The notes beneath the pieces are model-generated. The model had not been told where the DNA came from. It saw nothing but the letters and a program-made list of their open reading frames with translations, and made no database searches. Source: Gonatopus flavifemur (taxonomy: Eukaryota; Arthropoda; Insecta; Hymenoptera; Dryinidae). Taken from it: a stretch of DNA of 64,000 nt. The translations under genes and the position numbers were made by a program. The stretch covers positions 51,700,001-51,764,000 of the forward strand of contig JAFFJZ010000001.1 in the NCBI GenBank assembly GCA_018340375.1, given 5' to 3'. Within the stretch, counting starts at the first letter, position 1; every line of letters begins with the position of its first letter. Below, piece by piece: positions 1 to 11,029 of the stretch.

Positions 1-59
1 TATGCTAACTTTGAACGGGGTCAAACAGACACAAATGATGCCAAATTCGACAATTGTCC

Positions 60-230
60 CGGAAAACATAGGATAATGTCCATAAAATCGTTTTGGTCGA
101 TCGTAAATTCAAAATGCATGTGATAGCAAAAGAGTTGAGGATATCAGAAGGCAGGGTATTCTTTACAATTTTGCATGAACATTTTTCAATGGGAAAACTG
201 TGTTCAGAGTAGCTGCTGTGTTCGCTCATA
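60..230 (+). pseudogene. mariner-type transposase remnant (N-terminal HTH part)
   Basis: The plus-strand frame through 75-208 reads like the second helix-turn-helix of a mariner/Tc1 transposase: HKIVLVDRKFKMHVIAKEL, then RISEGRVFFTILHEHFSMGK, then LCSE and a stop. The pattern H-K-I-V-L-x-D-R-K...I-A-x-E-L-x-I-S...I-L-H-E-x-x-x-M-x-K-L-C is typical of the family and is also seen in the better preserved copy at 50319-51368. The frame upstream of 75 has stops, and no catalytic domain follows. It is therefore a decayed fragment, perhaps cut by the window edge. No inverted repeats were identified for it. Confidence 0.6.
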
Positions 231-577
231 GTTGATCGAAAATAACAACGCCTTCACGATTTAGAGCGGTATTTGCACCTGTTTTAGTACAACAAACAGG
301 GATCTTTGCATCGATATGTGACAATTAATATAACTTGAATCCACTATTTTACTCCAGTCAGGTGAGTGGACAGAAACGATTGAAAGCTTCAACAAATAAT
401 GTTTCAGAGGAAGATATTTGGCTCGAAGAAAGGGATGCAAAAAGTATCAAATTGTTAGGAAAGCGTTCGAATCAGTGTGCGACCTGGAAACGAGACTATC
501 TTGATGAATACCTTGAAATATTCCCTCAAAGTTGTTGTTTCAATAATTTAGCCCAGGACTTATTGAACAAAGTGCTA
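231..577. other. non-coding, nothing recognised
   Basis: Region between the transposase remnant and the MITE at 578. An open frame of about 100 codons begins at 335 on the plus strand and runs into the MITE. It has no recognisable motif and low-complexity codon content, so it is not called as a gene. Confidence 0.4.
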
Positions 578-829
578 TACGGAAAAAATAAAACACTACT
601 GGTTACTGTGAATGACAGCGATCGGTTGAAAAATAAATGAAAATACGCTTTGATAATGAGGATTAGCGCGATCACAGTGATGGGTATTGTAATGAAATTC
701 GTCAATTCGCTGACTGGACAGTAATGAGGACTGGGAAACGCAGTACTGCATGGAATGAATTTGAGTTTCAATGTATTTTTGTGATTCACAGTAACCATTG
801 CTGTTTTCTTTTTTCCGTGTAGCACTCGT
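578..829. mobile_element. 252-bp TA-flanked MITE, CACGGA-type ends
   Basis: The two ends are inverted copies of each other for about 45 bp. The left end (from 578) reads TACGGAAAAAATAAAACA and the reverse complement of the right end reads CACGGAAAAAAGAAAACA; both continue through GGTTACTGTGAAT. TA dinucleotides flank both ends (576-577 and 830-831). The outside sequence is also symmetric (AGTGC and GCACT), so the target may have been a palindrome or the inverted repeat may extend further. No coding capacity. The ends resemble those of 5623-6617 and 6653-6854, suggesting one family moved by a Tc1/mariner-like transposase. Confidence 0.75.
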
Positions 830-831
830 AG

Positions 832-3785
832 TAATTCGCACAGATCCACAAGCGTGAGTGTTCTTTTTTATTTATTGAGCTTATTTTATACTTTTCAGCC
901 GGAGTAGATTTTTGTATAACGTAATTAATTCACCTTCCGTGGTGTAAAGCTGAACAATTATGTGCCAAGAACCAGTCACTTTGAAGAATTTCGCCAGAAA
1001 TTAGCTGGTAGTGATGACTATTTTCGAACGGTATTGCAACCCTCAATTGGCCATTTCCTGACCAGTTTTTATGGGCAGAAACTGGACCACATCTTGCTCA
1101 GCAAATGTCAAAATCTCGAAGACGAATAATGGCAGTGTTTTATCCACTCTCAGTAGGTCAATTACGGGCTAGCAATTGCCTAACTCTCCTTGATAATCAA
1201 GCAGTAATCGGATCTTTGTAATGACAGTCTTCAGTCCACTTCTTATAAGTATTACTTAGCTAGTTACAAGTGTGCATATTTTGAGCAGTTGAAGTAACCT
1301 GTAATTGGACAGCATGTATCCTCCATACGTTTGGTTTTTGCCGAACAGTTTTGTAGTGATTTAATTATTGAATTGAGGTTTATTGAATTGGTTGGGGGCT
1401 GAAAACATGTGTGAGATTGAACACTGAGAAAAGTAAATTTTCCACCGAACGTTGCAAATGCAGCTGAGGGTTCTACTATTTTATACAGATGTTTCAGCGG
1501 AACTTATTTTTTAGTGTATAAAGCGATGAAGAATTTGTATAAATTTTAACAGACATTCGATGGGATTTAGATCATGCATTTTGAATTACTTCAAGGGCCA
1601 TCAACATTTAACCCTATTCATGTCCTTGAGAGATAAGATCAACTTCGGATAATCTCATCAAGTCCTTATAAAATATCAAATCAACTTCAACGATGAGACT
1701 GAAACATTGGAAATATCGAGAGAAAAAACCATTTCACAGCTCTAATATTTATGAGAATACGTCGGGAAATATCAAAAAATGAACTCAGAAAGAACTTCTT
1801 GGAAATGTTCATCCTCCAAAAGAAATGATACGCCCAACGTACAAAGCGCATTGCATATCCGTATGATTGAAGTGTATGATTTTCAATTCCAGTTACTTGT
1901 AGAACAGCACCATAAAGGATAGGGAAAATATGGCTCTCGAAACGTTAGATACCGAAACAAGAATCGATAAATTTTCTGTTGAACGGACAAAAGAGAGAGC
2001 CTCACTATTTCCGTGATATCTACAACCTAACCCACATATTTATATATGTATTACGAACAGAAGGGAATGCTTGTAATGACGGTTCAGAGTCAGAATACGT
2101 AGCCGTCTTCTCTTCCAATTCCAACAAGGTCTTAGCATTTTCTCCACATCGTCTTTCGCATATTCACCGTCGGTTTATTCTCACTTCTCGTAAAATGATA
2201 TTTCATGAAAGAAAAGGAAGGGAGCTAACAAACGATGAAAGCAAAAGAACAGTTTAGTCTACGAGAAACATTCCACATTTTAATTGAACAACAAAATAAT
2301 ACACTCTCGATAACTAAATATTATTATACTGCAAGTGTAAAAAGCATAACCGACCGAAGATCTTGCATTCAGAGGATAAAAGAACAAAGAACAACGCACA
2401 AGGAACAACTCGAAATCGAGGAAGAAGAAAAAAGGAAGTCGAAGGAGAAGAGAAGACGAAGAAATGGTATCGCGCCCGCGGCAAGCCATTCTTCGAGCCT
2501 CTCCCGATGTCTCTAATGATAACTTCAGCCAGGTAATAATGATGAACGTTGCTGGGTCAGTTCTTTGAGGCACATCGGACAGGGAGGGGAAGAGGAAGAA
2601 GAACAACAACGAGATACAAACACTACGAAACACAACACTGAAAATAATCTAATTATTGGTGAAAACGATTATAGTGATTAGAACCGGCGACGGTTGGAAC
2701 GAAAGTATAGAGGCCGACAGAAATCGAGGGGAGCCGAACGAGCAAGTTTCTTTCTTGGGCTTCTTCTTCCACCACCCTTCCCTCGGCCGTCTATATTACA
2801 GGTATGGATATCCTTACGAAGTCGCTCAAATGAAAAGGCGTGCACACGTTCCATCCCTGTGGGCTTTTTATTTTTCGAGGAAGAAAAGAAAAAAGAAGCT
2901 CGTGGCTGTTGTCCATGACAAAAAAAAGGAATGACAAAGAAGGATAAAAAGAGAGGAAGAAAGGGAGAGAGAGTGGAGAGAGTCGTTGCGATGAAACTAA
3001 AAACAACTGTGCCTCTTCCCTCCATGATCTCGCTCTGTGGTCTGTGCAATTATTTAGGAATCTCAAAAAGAGACGAGAGAAGAGGAGAATCGACACAAGA
3101 CTCTACTAACTCTTGAGTTATATTCCTATGGCCAGTTGATGCGACGCTCGATGCTTTTTTCTCCTTTTTCTTCTCCTCCTCCTTCTTCTACTTCTTCTTC
3201 TCTTCCCTTCACGTTCGTTTCATCGATCGCGTTGAGAGACGCAACAAGTTGTTTCGATTATGAACCAACGTTCGTTCGTTACATAATAATTATAATAATA
3301 GGGTGATATATAAAATGAAGATATAAAACGTACTATCTATCGTTATGTGTTATCTAGAAATTATTTTCCAATTGTTATCGATTCAATTGAGTGTCTGTAT
3401 ATAGATATACACGTGTAGGGAGGATTTGTGATGGAGGTGTTTCATTGTACCTCGACCGTTCATTAAATTAGACGTGAGGAGTAAATCTTTACCTCCGTTT
3501 CTTCCTCGATTATATGATTATTATTGTTAGCTTTTTTCGTGTAACGAAATCAATCATCTTTTACAAAAGTTTTATCTCCATAACGTAATAAGGTTTTATC
3601 CTATAATGTGGCATTGGAAAATGTTTTTTATCAATTAGGGGAGGATAATAACTTCTATCAGAACTCATTTGTTTTCAGAATTGAATGAAATTGAGGAATT
3701 TATTTGATTTACGTATATTTCTCTTATTCACACTTCAATAGAGATGTATCGAAAATTTTCAGTACTGAACTGGAAGCAGTTAACC
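832..3785. other. non-coding; purine/pyrimidine-rich tracts at 2390-3240
   Basis: No gene is recognised. Between about 2390 and 3240 the strand is unusually rich in purines (GAAGAAGAAAAAAGGAAG near 2420, AAGAGAGGAAGAAAGGGAGA near 2947) and then in pyrimidines (CTTCTACTTCTTCTTCTC near 3184). Open frames over these tracts on both strands follow from the simple composition. The rest is AT-rich intergenic sequence. Confidence 0.5.
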
Positions 3786-3787
3786 TA

Positions 3788-4135
3788 CCCGAAGAGAACA
3801 TGAATGTTCAGATTAGATCTGTATAGATCGGGTCGAAGGTTCATAAGAGCCAACTTCTAGATTCATAAACGTTTGACGAAGGTTCTACGAACGTTGAAAT
3901 GTCCGCCTCGAAATACTTTCAGAAAACATAGATGGAACGTTTGTTGAAGGTTCATCGAAGGTTTGATGAAGCTTCACAAAAATATTTATACTTATATTGA
4001 TTTATATGAATGTATGTTCAATTGATTGATTATTCATATAAATTGCTAAAAGTTAATATGAGCTTTTATGAACCTTCGGCCCGATCTGTACAGATCTAAT
4101 CTGAACGTTCGTTGGAGCTTCATGTTCCCTTTGGG
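3788..4135. mobile_element. 348-bp TA-flanked foldback MITE
   Basis: Long inverted repeat. The left arm begins CCCGAAGAGAACATGAA and the reverse complement of the right arm begins CCCAAAGGGAACATGAA. Both arms share the block GTTCAGATTAGATCTGTA and then CGAAGGTTCATAA. TA duplications flank it (3786-3787 and 4136-4137). The interior repeats short GAAGGTTC words (3894, 3948, 3958). It has no coding capacity and fits a non-autonomous Tc1/mariner-type element. Confidence 0.75.
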
Positions 4136-4422
4136 TATACATTGGTGCAGAAAAATTATTACGGTTATGTACTAGAAAGTTCTAGTGAAAAATTGGAAAT
4201 TCCATGTAAAAACCGGAAAATTACAAGACAACAATAATGTGAATAGTAAAACTTCATTATGAACAGAAAGTTTTCATTCCCACTGTACTGGAAAATTCCT
4301 GTTTTTTGTTTCTAACAGTGCAGTTTCTATTCTTTGCATTGTCATGAATTGTTATCAAACAGCAAGGTTTTTTGCCTATAAATTCTCAAGATCGTTTATG
4401 ATTTGTTGATACATAACAAATA

Positions 4423-5495
4423 CGCGGTGTGGCAGAAAAGTAATGAGACTGATTTTTTATTGAATCAAGTTTCTATTATTTTCAAATGTCAATGTTATCC
4501 CCTTCGAAGTTGTTCCCTCGGGCAGCTACATACCGATGGAGACATTGTTCCCACTCTTGGTAGCAGCGCTGGAAGTCGTCAACCGGTATGGTCTTTAGCA
4601 TGTCCGTTACATTCTTTTGGATATTCTCCGATGTCCCGAAATGACGTCCTTCGAGTTTAGGAAAAAGTCACAGTGACTGAGGTAAGGTGAATAGAGGGGC
4701 TGGGGAACCACAGGAATGTCTTCTGAGGTCAAAAAATCTGTTATGGAAAGGGCAGTGTGAGGGTGTCTGGTCCCACGCGAATTTGTTCCTCCAGGACGAA
4801 CTGTTCACCAAGTTTTTCATAAATACGTCCTTGAGAGGCTCAGGAATAGGGTCATTCGCGTGAGACCAGATATTGTGGACAAATGGATGCTCCATCGTGA
4901 CAACGCGCCATGTTACACTGCCCAACAGAATTTTTAACCTCAAAAGGCATTCATGTGGTTCCCCAGCTCCTCTATTCACCTGACCTTAGTTCCTGTGACT
5001 TCTTCCTTTTTCCCAAACTGAAAAATATCCTCAGAGGACGTCATTTCGGGAGTTCAGCCCAAAGAATGTAACGGAAATGCTGAAGACCATACCGGGTGAC
5101 GACTTCTAGCGCAGCTACCAAGAGTGGGAACACCCTGGTGAAAATAAAGCGTGCATTTGGAGCGTCGCATAGGAGTGTTATTACCGTCACATGCGAGTGT
5201 ATTAAGAGTCAATTGGCGCAGTTGAGCGTGGATCGAGCGTGAAGAAAAGCGTTCATGCACGCTGTACTCACGCTTATATTGAAGTAAGCGTGCATTGAAC
5301 GTATATTGGCCAGAATCACGTTATTGGCACGCTGTTTGAACTTTATGTGCACGCCATTTTTTCGCCAGGGCAATGTCTCCAGCGGTGTGTAGCTGCTCAA
5401 GGGAATTACTTTGAAGAGGATAACATTAATGTTTGAAAAAAATAAAAATTTCAGTCAATAAAAAATCAGTTTCATTACTTTTCTGCCACACCTCG
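4423..5495. mobile_element. palindromic mariner derivative with decayed transposase
   Basis: TA-flanked (4421-4422, 5496-5497) with matching ends: CGCGGTGTGGCAGAAAAGTA on the left and CGAGGTGTGGCAGAAAAGTA on the right, reverse-complemented. The plus strand from about 4786 to 5430 encodes a decayed mariner transposase C-terminus: the block around the second catalytic Asp reads WMLHRDNAPCYTAQQ, followed by a stop, then KLKNILRGRHFG-like sequence. The left part (4423 to about 4785) is the same 3' region in reverse orientation, so the element is a near palindrome around about 4820. The N-terminal half of the transposase is missing. A separate 238-bp element interrupts the right arm. It cannot encode an active transposase. 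Confidence 0.85.
5133..5370. mobile_element. 238-bp MITE nested in the mariner derivative
   Basis: This block interrupts the right arm of the palindromic mariner. The undisturbed left arm reads GGGAACAATGTCTCC (reverse complement), whereas the right arm has the insert between GGGAACA and CAATGTCTCC, giving a CA target duplication (5131-5132, 5371-5372). Its ends are inverted copies: CCCTGGTGAAAATAAAGCGT and CCCTGGCGAAAAAATGGCGT. The interior repeats AAGCGTGCAT/CACGCT words. The superfamily is unknown; a 2-bp CA duplication is unusual. It is younger than the palindromic structure it interrupts. Confidence 0.8.
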
Positions 5496-5497
5496 TA

Positions 5498-5620
5498 CAC
5501 ATGAGAAATTTTTCATCAGTTCGTTCAAAGTTCATCACAAAATTGTGTCGATAGAAGACTTTTATCATGAGGCAATTCTCTTTCAACAGGGAGTTTTGAA
5601 CTATACAGCAAATCAAAACG
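5498..5620. other. short non-coding spacer between elements
   Basis: AT-rich sequence between the mariner derivative and the next element. No feature is visible. Confidence 0.5.
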
Positions 5621-5622
5621 TA

Positions 5623-6617
5623 TACGGAGAAAAAAACTAACAATAATATTGCTGAATTGACAATAAAATATTGTTATATATCAACCCACGATAAATATCG
5701 TAAAAACAGGACCGTCGTCACTATTGCTAAACTAGCAACAATATTAGATTGTCAACATTATTAACAATTCAAATATTCAATTTTGCAATATCATGTGGTT
5801 ATATCAATAATTTATATCTACCTATTTAAAACATATCACTTTTGAGTGAGAATAAAAGTTTCTCATCGGAATCTATACCTGCCAACATTCTATTACGATG
5901 TGGTTCGATTCATAAGTGAAAGAAAAGCGATTGTAAGTTCAAATATTGGAAACTTGTTTGAGCGAGATTCGAACCCGGGTCCTCCGAGTGGGAATTCAAG
6001 CTTTGATCAGGTCAGCAGATCTCCAAGATGACAACTGAGTACCTAAATTGCTATTTATGGTAATCCTCGACTTTGTTGAGAGTTAACGATGAAAATATAT
6101 TCAAGCTAAACATAAAATTGTGCACATCGAATAAGTGAATCAGGATTTGAATCACAGGAACTTTTTCAGAAACGAATGAAATTCGTCAAATTTGTTTGTT
6201 AAACTCATGTAAGGTTTGTTAATCAATCAGAAATTGGGATTAATTTTTATGTTTGTGAATTTAAGAAAAATTGCATCGAAGAAGGGTTTGTAGGAGAATA
6301 TATATCATACCGCTTCATACGTTCAAAATATACAGCTGTTTTGACAATAAATGGAATTCCTCACGACAATTCTTTCCGTCAATTCTGTGATACTTATTGT
6401 TGTCGCTGCTTGATATTGTTTTGTCAGATCAACAATGTTTATTGTGAGTTGGAATGGCAACTCATATTGTCATTGTAACAAGTGATTTTCAGCAATGCAA
6501 TTCTTGTTAACGAAACAATGTGATGTTGCTGTACGAACAGCAAATTATTCCATAACCAGCAATAAAATGTTGACAATCCATATATTGCTAGTTCTACCAT
6601 ACACATTTTCCTCCGTG
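5623..6617. mobile_element. 995-bp TA-flanked non-autonomous element, CACGGAG-type ends
   Basis: The left end TACGGAGAAAAAA and the reverse complement of the right end CACGGAGGAAAATG form short inverted repeats flanked by TA (5621-5622, 6618-6619). Subterminal sequence on both sides is rich in AACAATATTG / CAGCAATAAAATGTTGACAA words that recur in both orientations. There is no transposase. A tRNA-like B-box sequence lies inside (about 5967-5978). The ends match the 202-bp element immediately to the right (6653-6854). Confidence 0.6.
5960..6040 (-). repeat. possible tRNA-derived (SINE-like) fragment
   Basis: On the minus strand, GACCCGGGTTCGAATCTCG (5963-5981) matches a pol III B box / tRNA T-arm, with a candidate paired stem. 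The sequence upstream on that strand (GATCTGCTGACCTGATCAAA) does not give a convincing D-arm or full cloverleaf. It could be a decayed tRNA gene or the head of an old tRNA-derived SINE. Confidence 0.3.
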
Positions 6618-6652
6618 TACTGTAACACGAGCACCTGTTCGCGAAGTTTCTA

Positions 6653-6854
6653 CACGGAGAAAAATTTATAGTTAAATTTACTATGGGACTTTGTAACCGA
6701 GGAACAGACTGAACTTACCATGAAATTTACTATGACGAGACAATAGAAACATCATCAAATTTACCATGTTTCACAGTAAATGCTATTGGGAAGTCAGTCT
6801 GTTCCTTGGGCACAATAATCACATAGTAAATTTAACTACAAATTTCTCTCCGTG
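6653..6854. mobile_element. 202-bp TA-flanked MITE, CACGGAGA ends
   Basis: Nearly complete foldback element. The left end reads CACGGAGAAAAATTTATAGT and the right end, reverse-complemented, CACGGAGAGAAATTTGTAGT; both continue TAAATTTACTATG. TA flanks both ends (6651-6652, 6855-6856). The interior is also symmetric (GAACAGACTGA and TCAGTCTGTTC). No coding capacity. Confidence 0.85.
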
Positions 6855-6856
6855 TA

Positions 6857-8995
6857 TTTTTAAATCTATTTTTGGGGCAAAAAGTACCAGAGCGGGACGA
6901 AAATCCTTACTTTCTGCTCTAGGGGCGAAAATGCTAGTTGCAGTCTCATAAATCCCAGTTAAATCCATCAAAGTATCACTATCTATAAAGACATTGTGAA
7001 GAATACGTTACAAGAATCGACATTCATCGTACTACAGCGTTAAATGTTTCAAATTATCATTCTGCCGTTGAATCACAAAATTTCGCTCATTTATCCTCAA
7101 AACCACGTTTATCGCGACATCACGTACATGGGAAATATAAATTTCCTGCAATAACTTATGATTGTAAATTGTAGGTTTGACAAAGTGAAAAATCGCACCC
7201 CTCGATTCTCATTCCACTAGAATCACGAAGAAAATGCTGAGAGAGAATATCAAAACGGTGATCAACGAATTCTTTCATTCTCTAACTACGTGACCTGTCT
7301 ATGCTCATAATACGAGAATACTCGTACTCGTTGGTTTGCCTTGGTTTGAACAAACAGGTAGTCTGTAGCTAGGTAACGCGTACCACCTGCCAGCTGCTGC
7401 ATCCAATTAAGTCTTTCTCTTACCAATAATACCTCGTGTTACAAACGGCGTTATCCACTAATTTCTTTGCTTAATTGTTGACTCTTGCTAATTTTGATCA
7501 ATTAATCTTCCCTTTGGTACACGATTTTTGTTATTCTTTCAGATATGTTTGTCAAACATTGGAAAATTTTCTGAAACGCAGTTGGTTTAACATGATTCAT
7601 GGAATTCGATGATAAATACGTACGTGATATTCCTTGTAGCAATAATGACGATGAAGACAGTCATATCTCGTGCGTATCTTCTATCTATCCGTAAGAATTT
7701 ATACCATTAAAATCCATGAAAATACTTCACAATGCCCGATACGGTGGTTAGCGATGAAAAAAGAATGATATACGCGAATTGGTAGGCAGAAGGAAGAGAT
7801 AGGATAATCAAATTAAAAGATTGTAATAGTGCGTTAAAAAGTTTCAGAACTTGATGGGAGATAGGGTATTTTGTTTCCTTTTCTAGAAATTTCCAACAGA
7901 AATCATATACTCACATATATACGTGTGTGTATATGAATTGAAATTTCAAAAGAGAGATTTTCTTGTCTCATTGGTGGGTTGTATATATTATGTGCGAACG
8001 TATATGTGTGCGTATATATACGAACGAAGTGGGAGTACGAGAGAAAGGCCAACAGCAACGGAGAGAAGTTGAAGAGGTGGGCATGAAGGTGAAGGGGGAT
8101 GAGGAGACTGGCACGATATTAATTAGGTTGAGAAGAGGGAAAGAGAGAGAAACTCTTTTCCGTTGAATTAGTATCCCGCTGTTAATTCGCTCTTTACATT
8201 CGAATCGTTATACTGGCATGTGTATGGTATATATGTACGTTCTTCAAGAGGGTACACGTGAATATGTATGGCTGCCTGTTGTGTATGTACATACAGAAAC
8301 CAGTCGAGTACATATACGCGTATACGTATATTCCGCGTGGTCATTTGTTTTATCTGGAATCGAGTGCATCTCTCTGGTTAACATTCGAGACAGTAATCAA
8401 CAATGTGGGACAAAATAGTACTCCACGCGATGAATAGTTTAATGATTTCAAATGCCTCAGGTACTTTCGTACTTGGAAGAACAGCTGCTCCTGTTCAATA
8501 ACACTTCCCATAATCTCATAAATTATTTTTCGCATAAATATTACTGTATTATATTGATACGAATGACTTGGTATGCGTGTACCTCTCAAGGGCTATAAAT
8601 GTGCAATGTGAATTCATGAGGACTTTCAATGCGCATTATTTGCAAAATTTTCTGCGGCTAGAAACTTTTTGGGTGTTTTAAATGGTTCTTTTTTCCTCTA
8701 CAACGAATTTATTTATTACATGAAGGATGTCTCGTTGCAGGAGTTGGAGAAAATTATGGGCAGCATAAATTCAATGAGGTACAGCGGCTAGTCAAACGCA
8801 CTAAGCTCGGCTGCGAACTGAATGTTCTACATAAATTGTGCGAAGAAACAATCTTCATATTCAAGCCCAAATAGAAATAAAATTCTGAGTGTTCCTTTGA
8901 CACGAAAGGCAGCCATGGAGCTTCCCAAAACACTTCCAAATCCGGTAGTTTGATCCTCGCGTCGCTATTTTCTAAAACTCAATACAGGACAATTC
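6857..8995. other. non-coding, nothing recognised
   Basis: AT-rich intergenic sequence. Around 7960-8180 it is somewhat richer in G and CpG, with short open frames of biased composition (GTGTGTATATGAA, AGAGAAAGGCCAACAGCAAC) and no protein motif. Confidence 0.5.
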
Positions 8996-9003
8996 GCCAG
9001 AGG

Positions 9004-9142
9004 TAGAGCTGCCAACCGTCCAGATTGCCCCGGATTTGTCTTATTTCATAGGGCGTCCGGGAAGATTTAGAAGGTAAAAATTCAAATAGTATATCCGGGG
9101 TTTTTGAGGTTCTTGTCCTGAATTGATGAGTTTGTAGCCCTA
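9004..9142. mobile_element. 139-bp hAT-like MITE
   Basis: The ends TAGAGCTGCCAAC and (reverse complement of the right end) TAGGGCTACAAAC are inverted repeats of the TAGGGCTGCCAAC kind common in insect hAT-type MITEs. The flanking 8-mers GCCAGAGG (8996-9003) and GTTAGAGG (9143-9150) agree at 6 of 8 positions, fitting a mutated 8-bp hAT target duplication. The interior has repeated CCGG-centred words (CCCCGGATTTGTC, GTCCGGGAAGATT, TATCCGGGG). Confidence 0.7.
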
Positions 9143-9150
9143 GTTAGAGG

Positions 9151-9835
9151 AGGATTTCAGGCGCAAAGATTGTTTTATTAATTGCTTGGCTCGAGTTTCA
9201 TTCATCGGGATGCGTTATTTCAAATGAATACTGACAGTCAATTCGCTGTGAGGTATGTAAAATTAGAACCTTGATTGTGTTTCCTAAATTTATTAACAAA
9301 ATTCTTAATCCAAAATCCACCCTGGCAGAAATGATCCTAACCCCCTTTCGGATCTTCTTAAAACTCTGTGGAAGGACTATAGCTCCACTGCGAGAGCTTT
9401 GGGAGGTCCTAGACAACCGCTATTCTCATTTTTACTACAGCAGATATGGAATCCCATATGGATTTCTTTGTTAAATTTATCGGAACTTCTGTGATAGTCC
9501 TCATTTTGTGTGAGAATATCAGTACTTACAAGTTTCCTTAGAATCTTGTGACTCTTTCTTCCTTTCAACATAAATACATTCCTTCCACTTTTATCTTAAA
9601 TCCAGATTCAGTGGAATAGAAAAAAAGGACAATTTTTATTTTTCAATCTAACACTAAATCAAGTTTTTACGATAAAAACAGTCCCAAAAATAGTTTTCAT
9701 TCAAAAACAATTCATTTTCACTTTGAATATAAAATGAAAAAATCAATTCAAACTATTTCCATCACTCAACATCCAAAATGGCGTAATATTTAACAATAGC
9801 TAGCCGTGCCATTCATGAGAATTTAATCCGATGTA
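9151..9835. other. non-coding, nothing recognised
   Basis: AT-rich sequence with overlapping short open frames on both strands and no recognisable protein features. Confidence 0.45.
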
Positions 9836-10380
9836 TCAAGTTGTTAACACAGCGAGGGATGCCATTTTTTGCGTGCAAGTTGCTTGAAGAGCCGAGCGAG
9901 CGATAGGATGGTGTGAGAATCGAATGCCGCTATTATTCGCGGAAGTGATAGTGCGATACAGTTTGGACCGATAACAAGATGATAACGAGAGAATACACCG
10001 GTAATTACCGGAATGATAATGACGAGAAGAGAACGACGACAACGACAAGAAAAGGAAGGGGAAAAGGAGAGAGGAGGAGAAGGAGGAAGAGGAGGTAGAA
10101 GAAGAAGAAGAAGCGAGGGGAGACCGAGGGGTAGAACGATCGGCCGCGATAGGGATAATTAACGATCGCAATCGTACGAAAATGAGGACGGGGCGAGTGC
10201 GACGACGACGATAACGAGCGGTCCAGCGATCTTATTAGCGATAAGGCGACGATAACGAGGACGCCTCGTTCCATACGATAACGACGACAACGACGACGAC
10301 AACTACGACTACGAATACGACGACGACGACGACGACGACGACTATGACGATGACGCCGCCGTCCCTAGGGTTCGTGTATA
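9836..10380. promoter_or_regulatory. CpG-richer, GA/CGA-repeat island (candidate regulatory DNA)
   Basis: This block stands out from its AT-rich surroundings. It has many CpG dinucleotides (GAGCCGAGCGAGCGATAGG near 9890), GA-rich repeats (10040-10120) and CGA repeats. It lies about 6 kb upstream of the first LMO4-like exon and could be an upstream promoter, non-coding exon or enhancer. No splice site or core promoter could be fixed. Ser- and Phe-rich minus-strand frames here reflect the repeat composition. Confidence 0.3.
10279..10356. repeat. imperfect (CGA)n microsatellite
   Basis: Runs of ACG/CGA triplets, uninterrupted over about 10318-10342, with variants on both sides. Confidence 0.85.
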
Positions 10381-11029
10381 GTTACCGTGTATGTCAACTC
10401 TACTTGAAGGGATAAGAGACGAAGCACTTTTTAGATACTTGGAGATTCATGTTGAGAATGTTAATAATCAATTTCAATGATACATCTTATGCCAAGTCAA
10501 TCCCCAATTTTTATATATTTCAAAATGCACCGGTTGTCGATCGGGATAATTAGACTAGTGTCCCGTATTTTTATTCTTTTATCTCAACATTTATCACATC
10601 GACTGCGAGTTTATTATTCGATTCATTAAAATTCCTCACATAACTGACTAAGATTAAATTAATTAAGAGATTAAAGGCATTTAACGGGTTGATAAAACGT
10701 AGTGCTTTGTAATTCAAGATATGAAATTCTTTACACTTTATTACATGTTTTCTGAGTTTTCTCAATGAAAATCTGATAATTCATGTAGTTCTGTACATGA
10801 GCTTATAAGAGTTTTTATTAATTTCCAGATTGCCATCCAATATGAATTCTTGTAGTCGGAATTCTTTCTTTATCATTAATAAAAGCGTGAAAGCTGAACT
10901 GAAATGAGATTGTCACGAAACTATTACGACATTACTGAGAAAAGTTACAGGAACATTAGTTCATTTTAATGTAACAATTCTGTGAAATTTAATGTTCTAA
11001 TGAACACATTGTGAAACTTTCCATAAACC
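10381..11029. other. non-coding, nothing recognised
   Basis: AT-rich spacer without a credible coding region. Confidence 0.45.

Noticed and set aside
335..640. 101-codon open frame on the plus strand
   Set aside because: No recognisable domain; it overlaps the end of a MITE and has no splice or promoter support.
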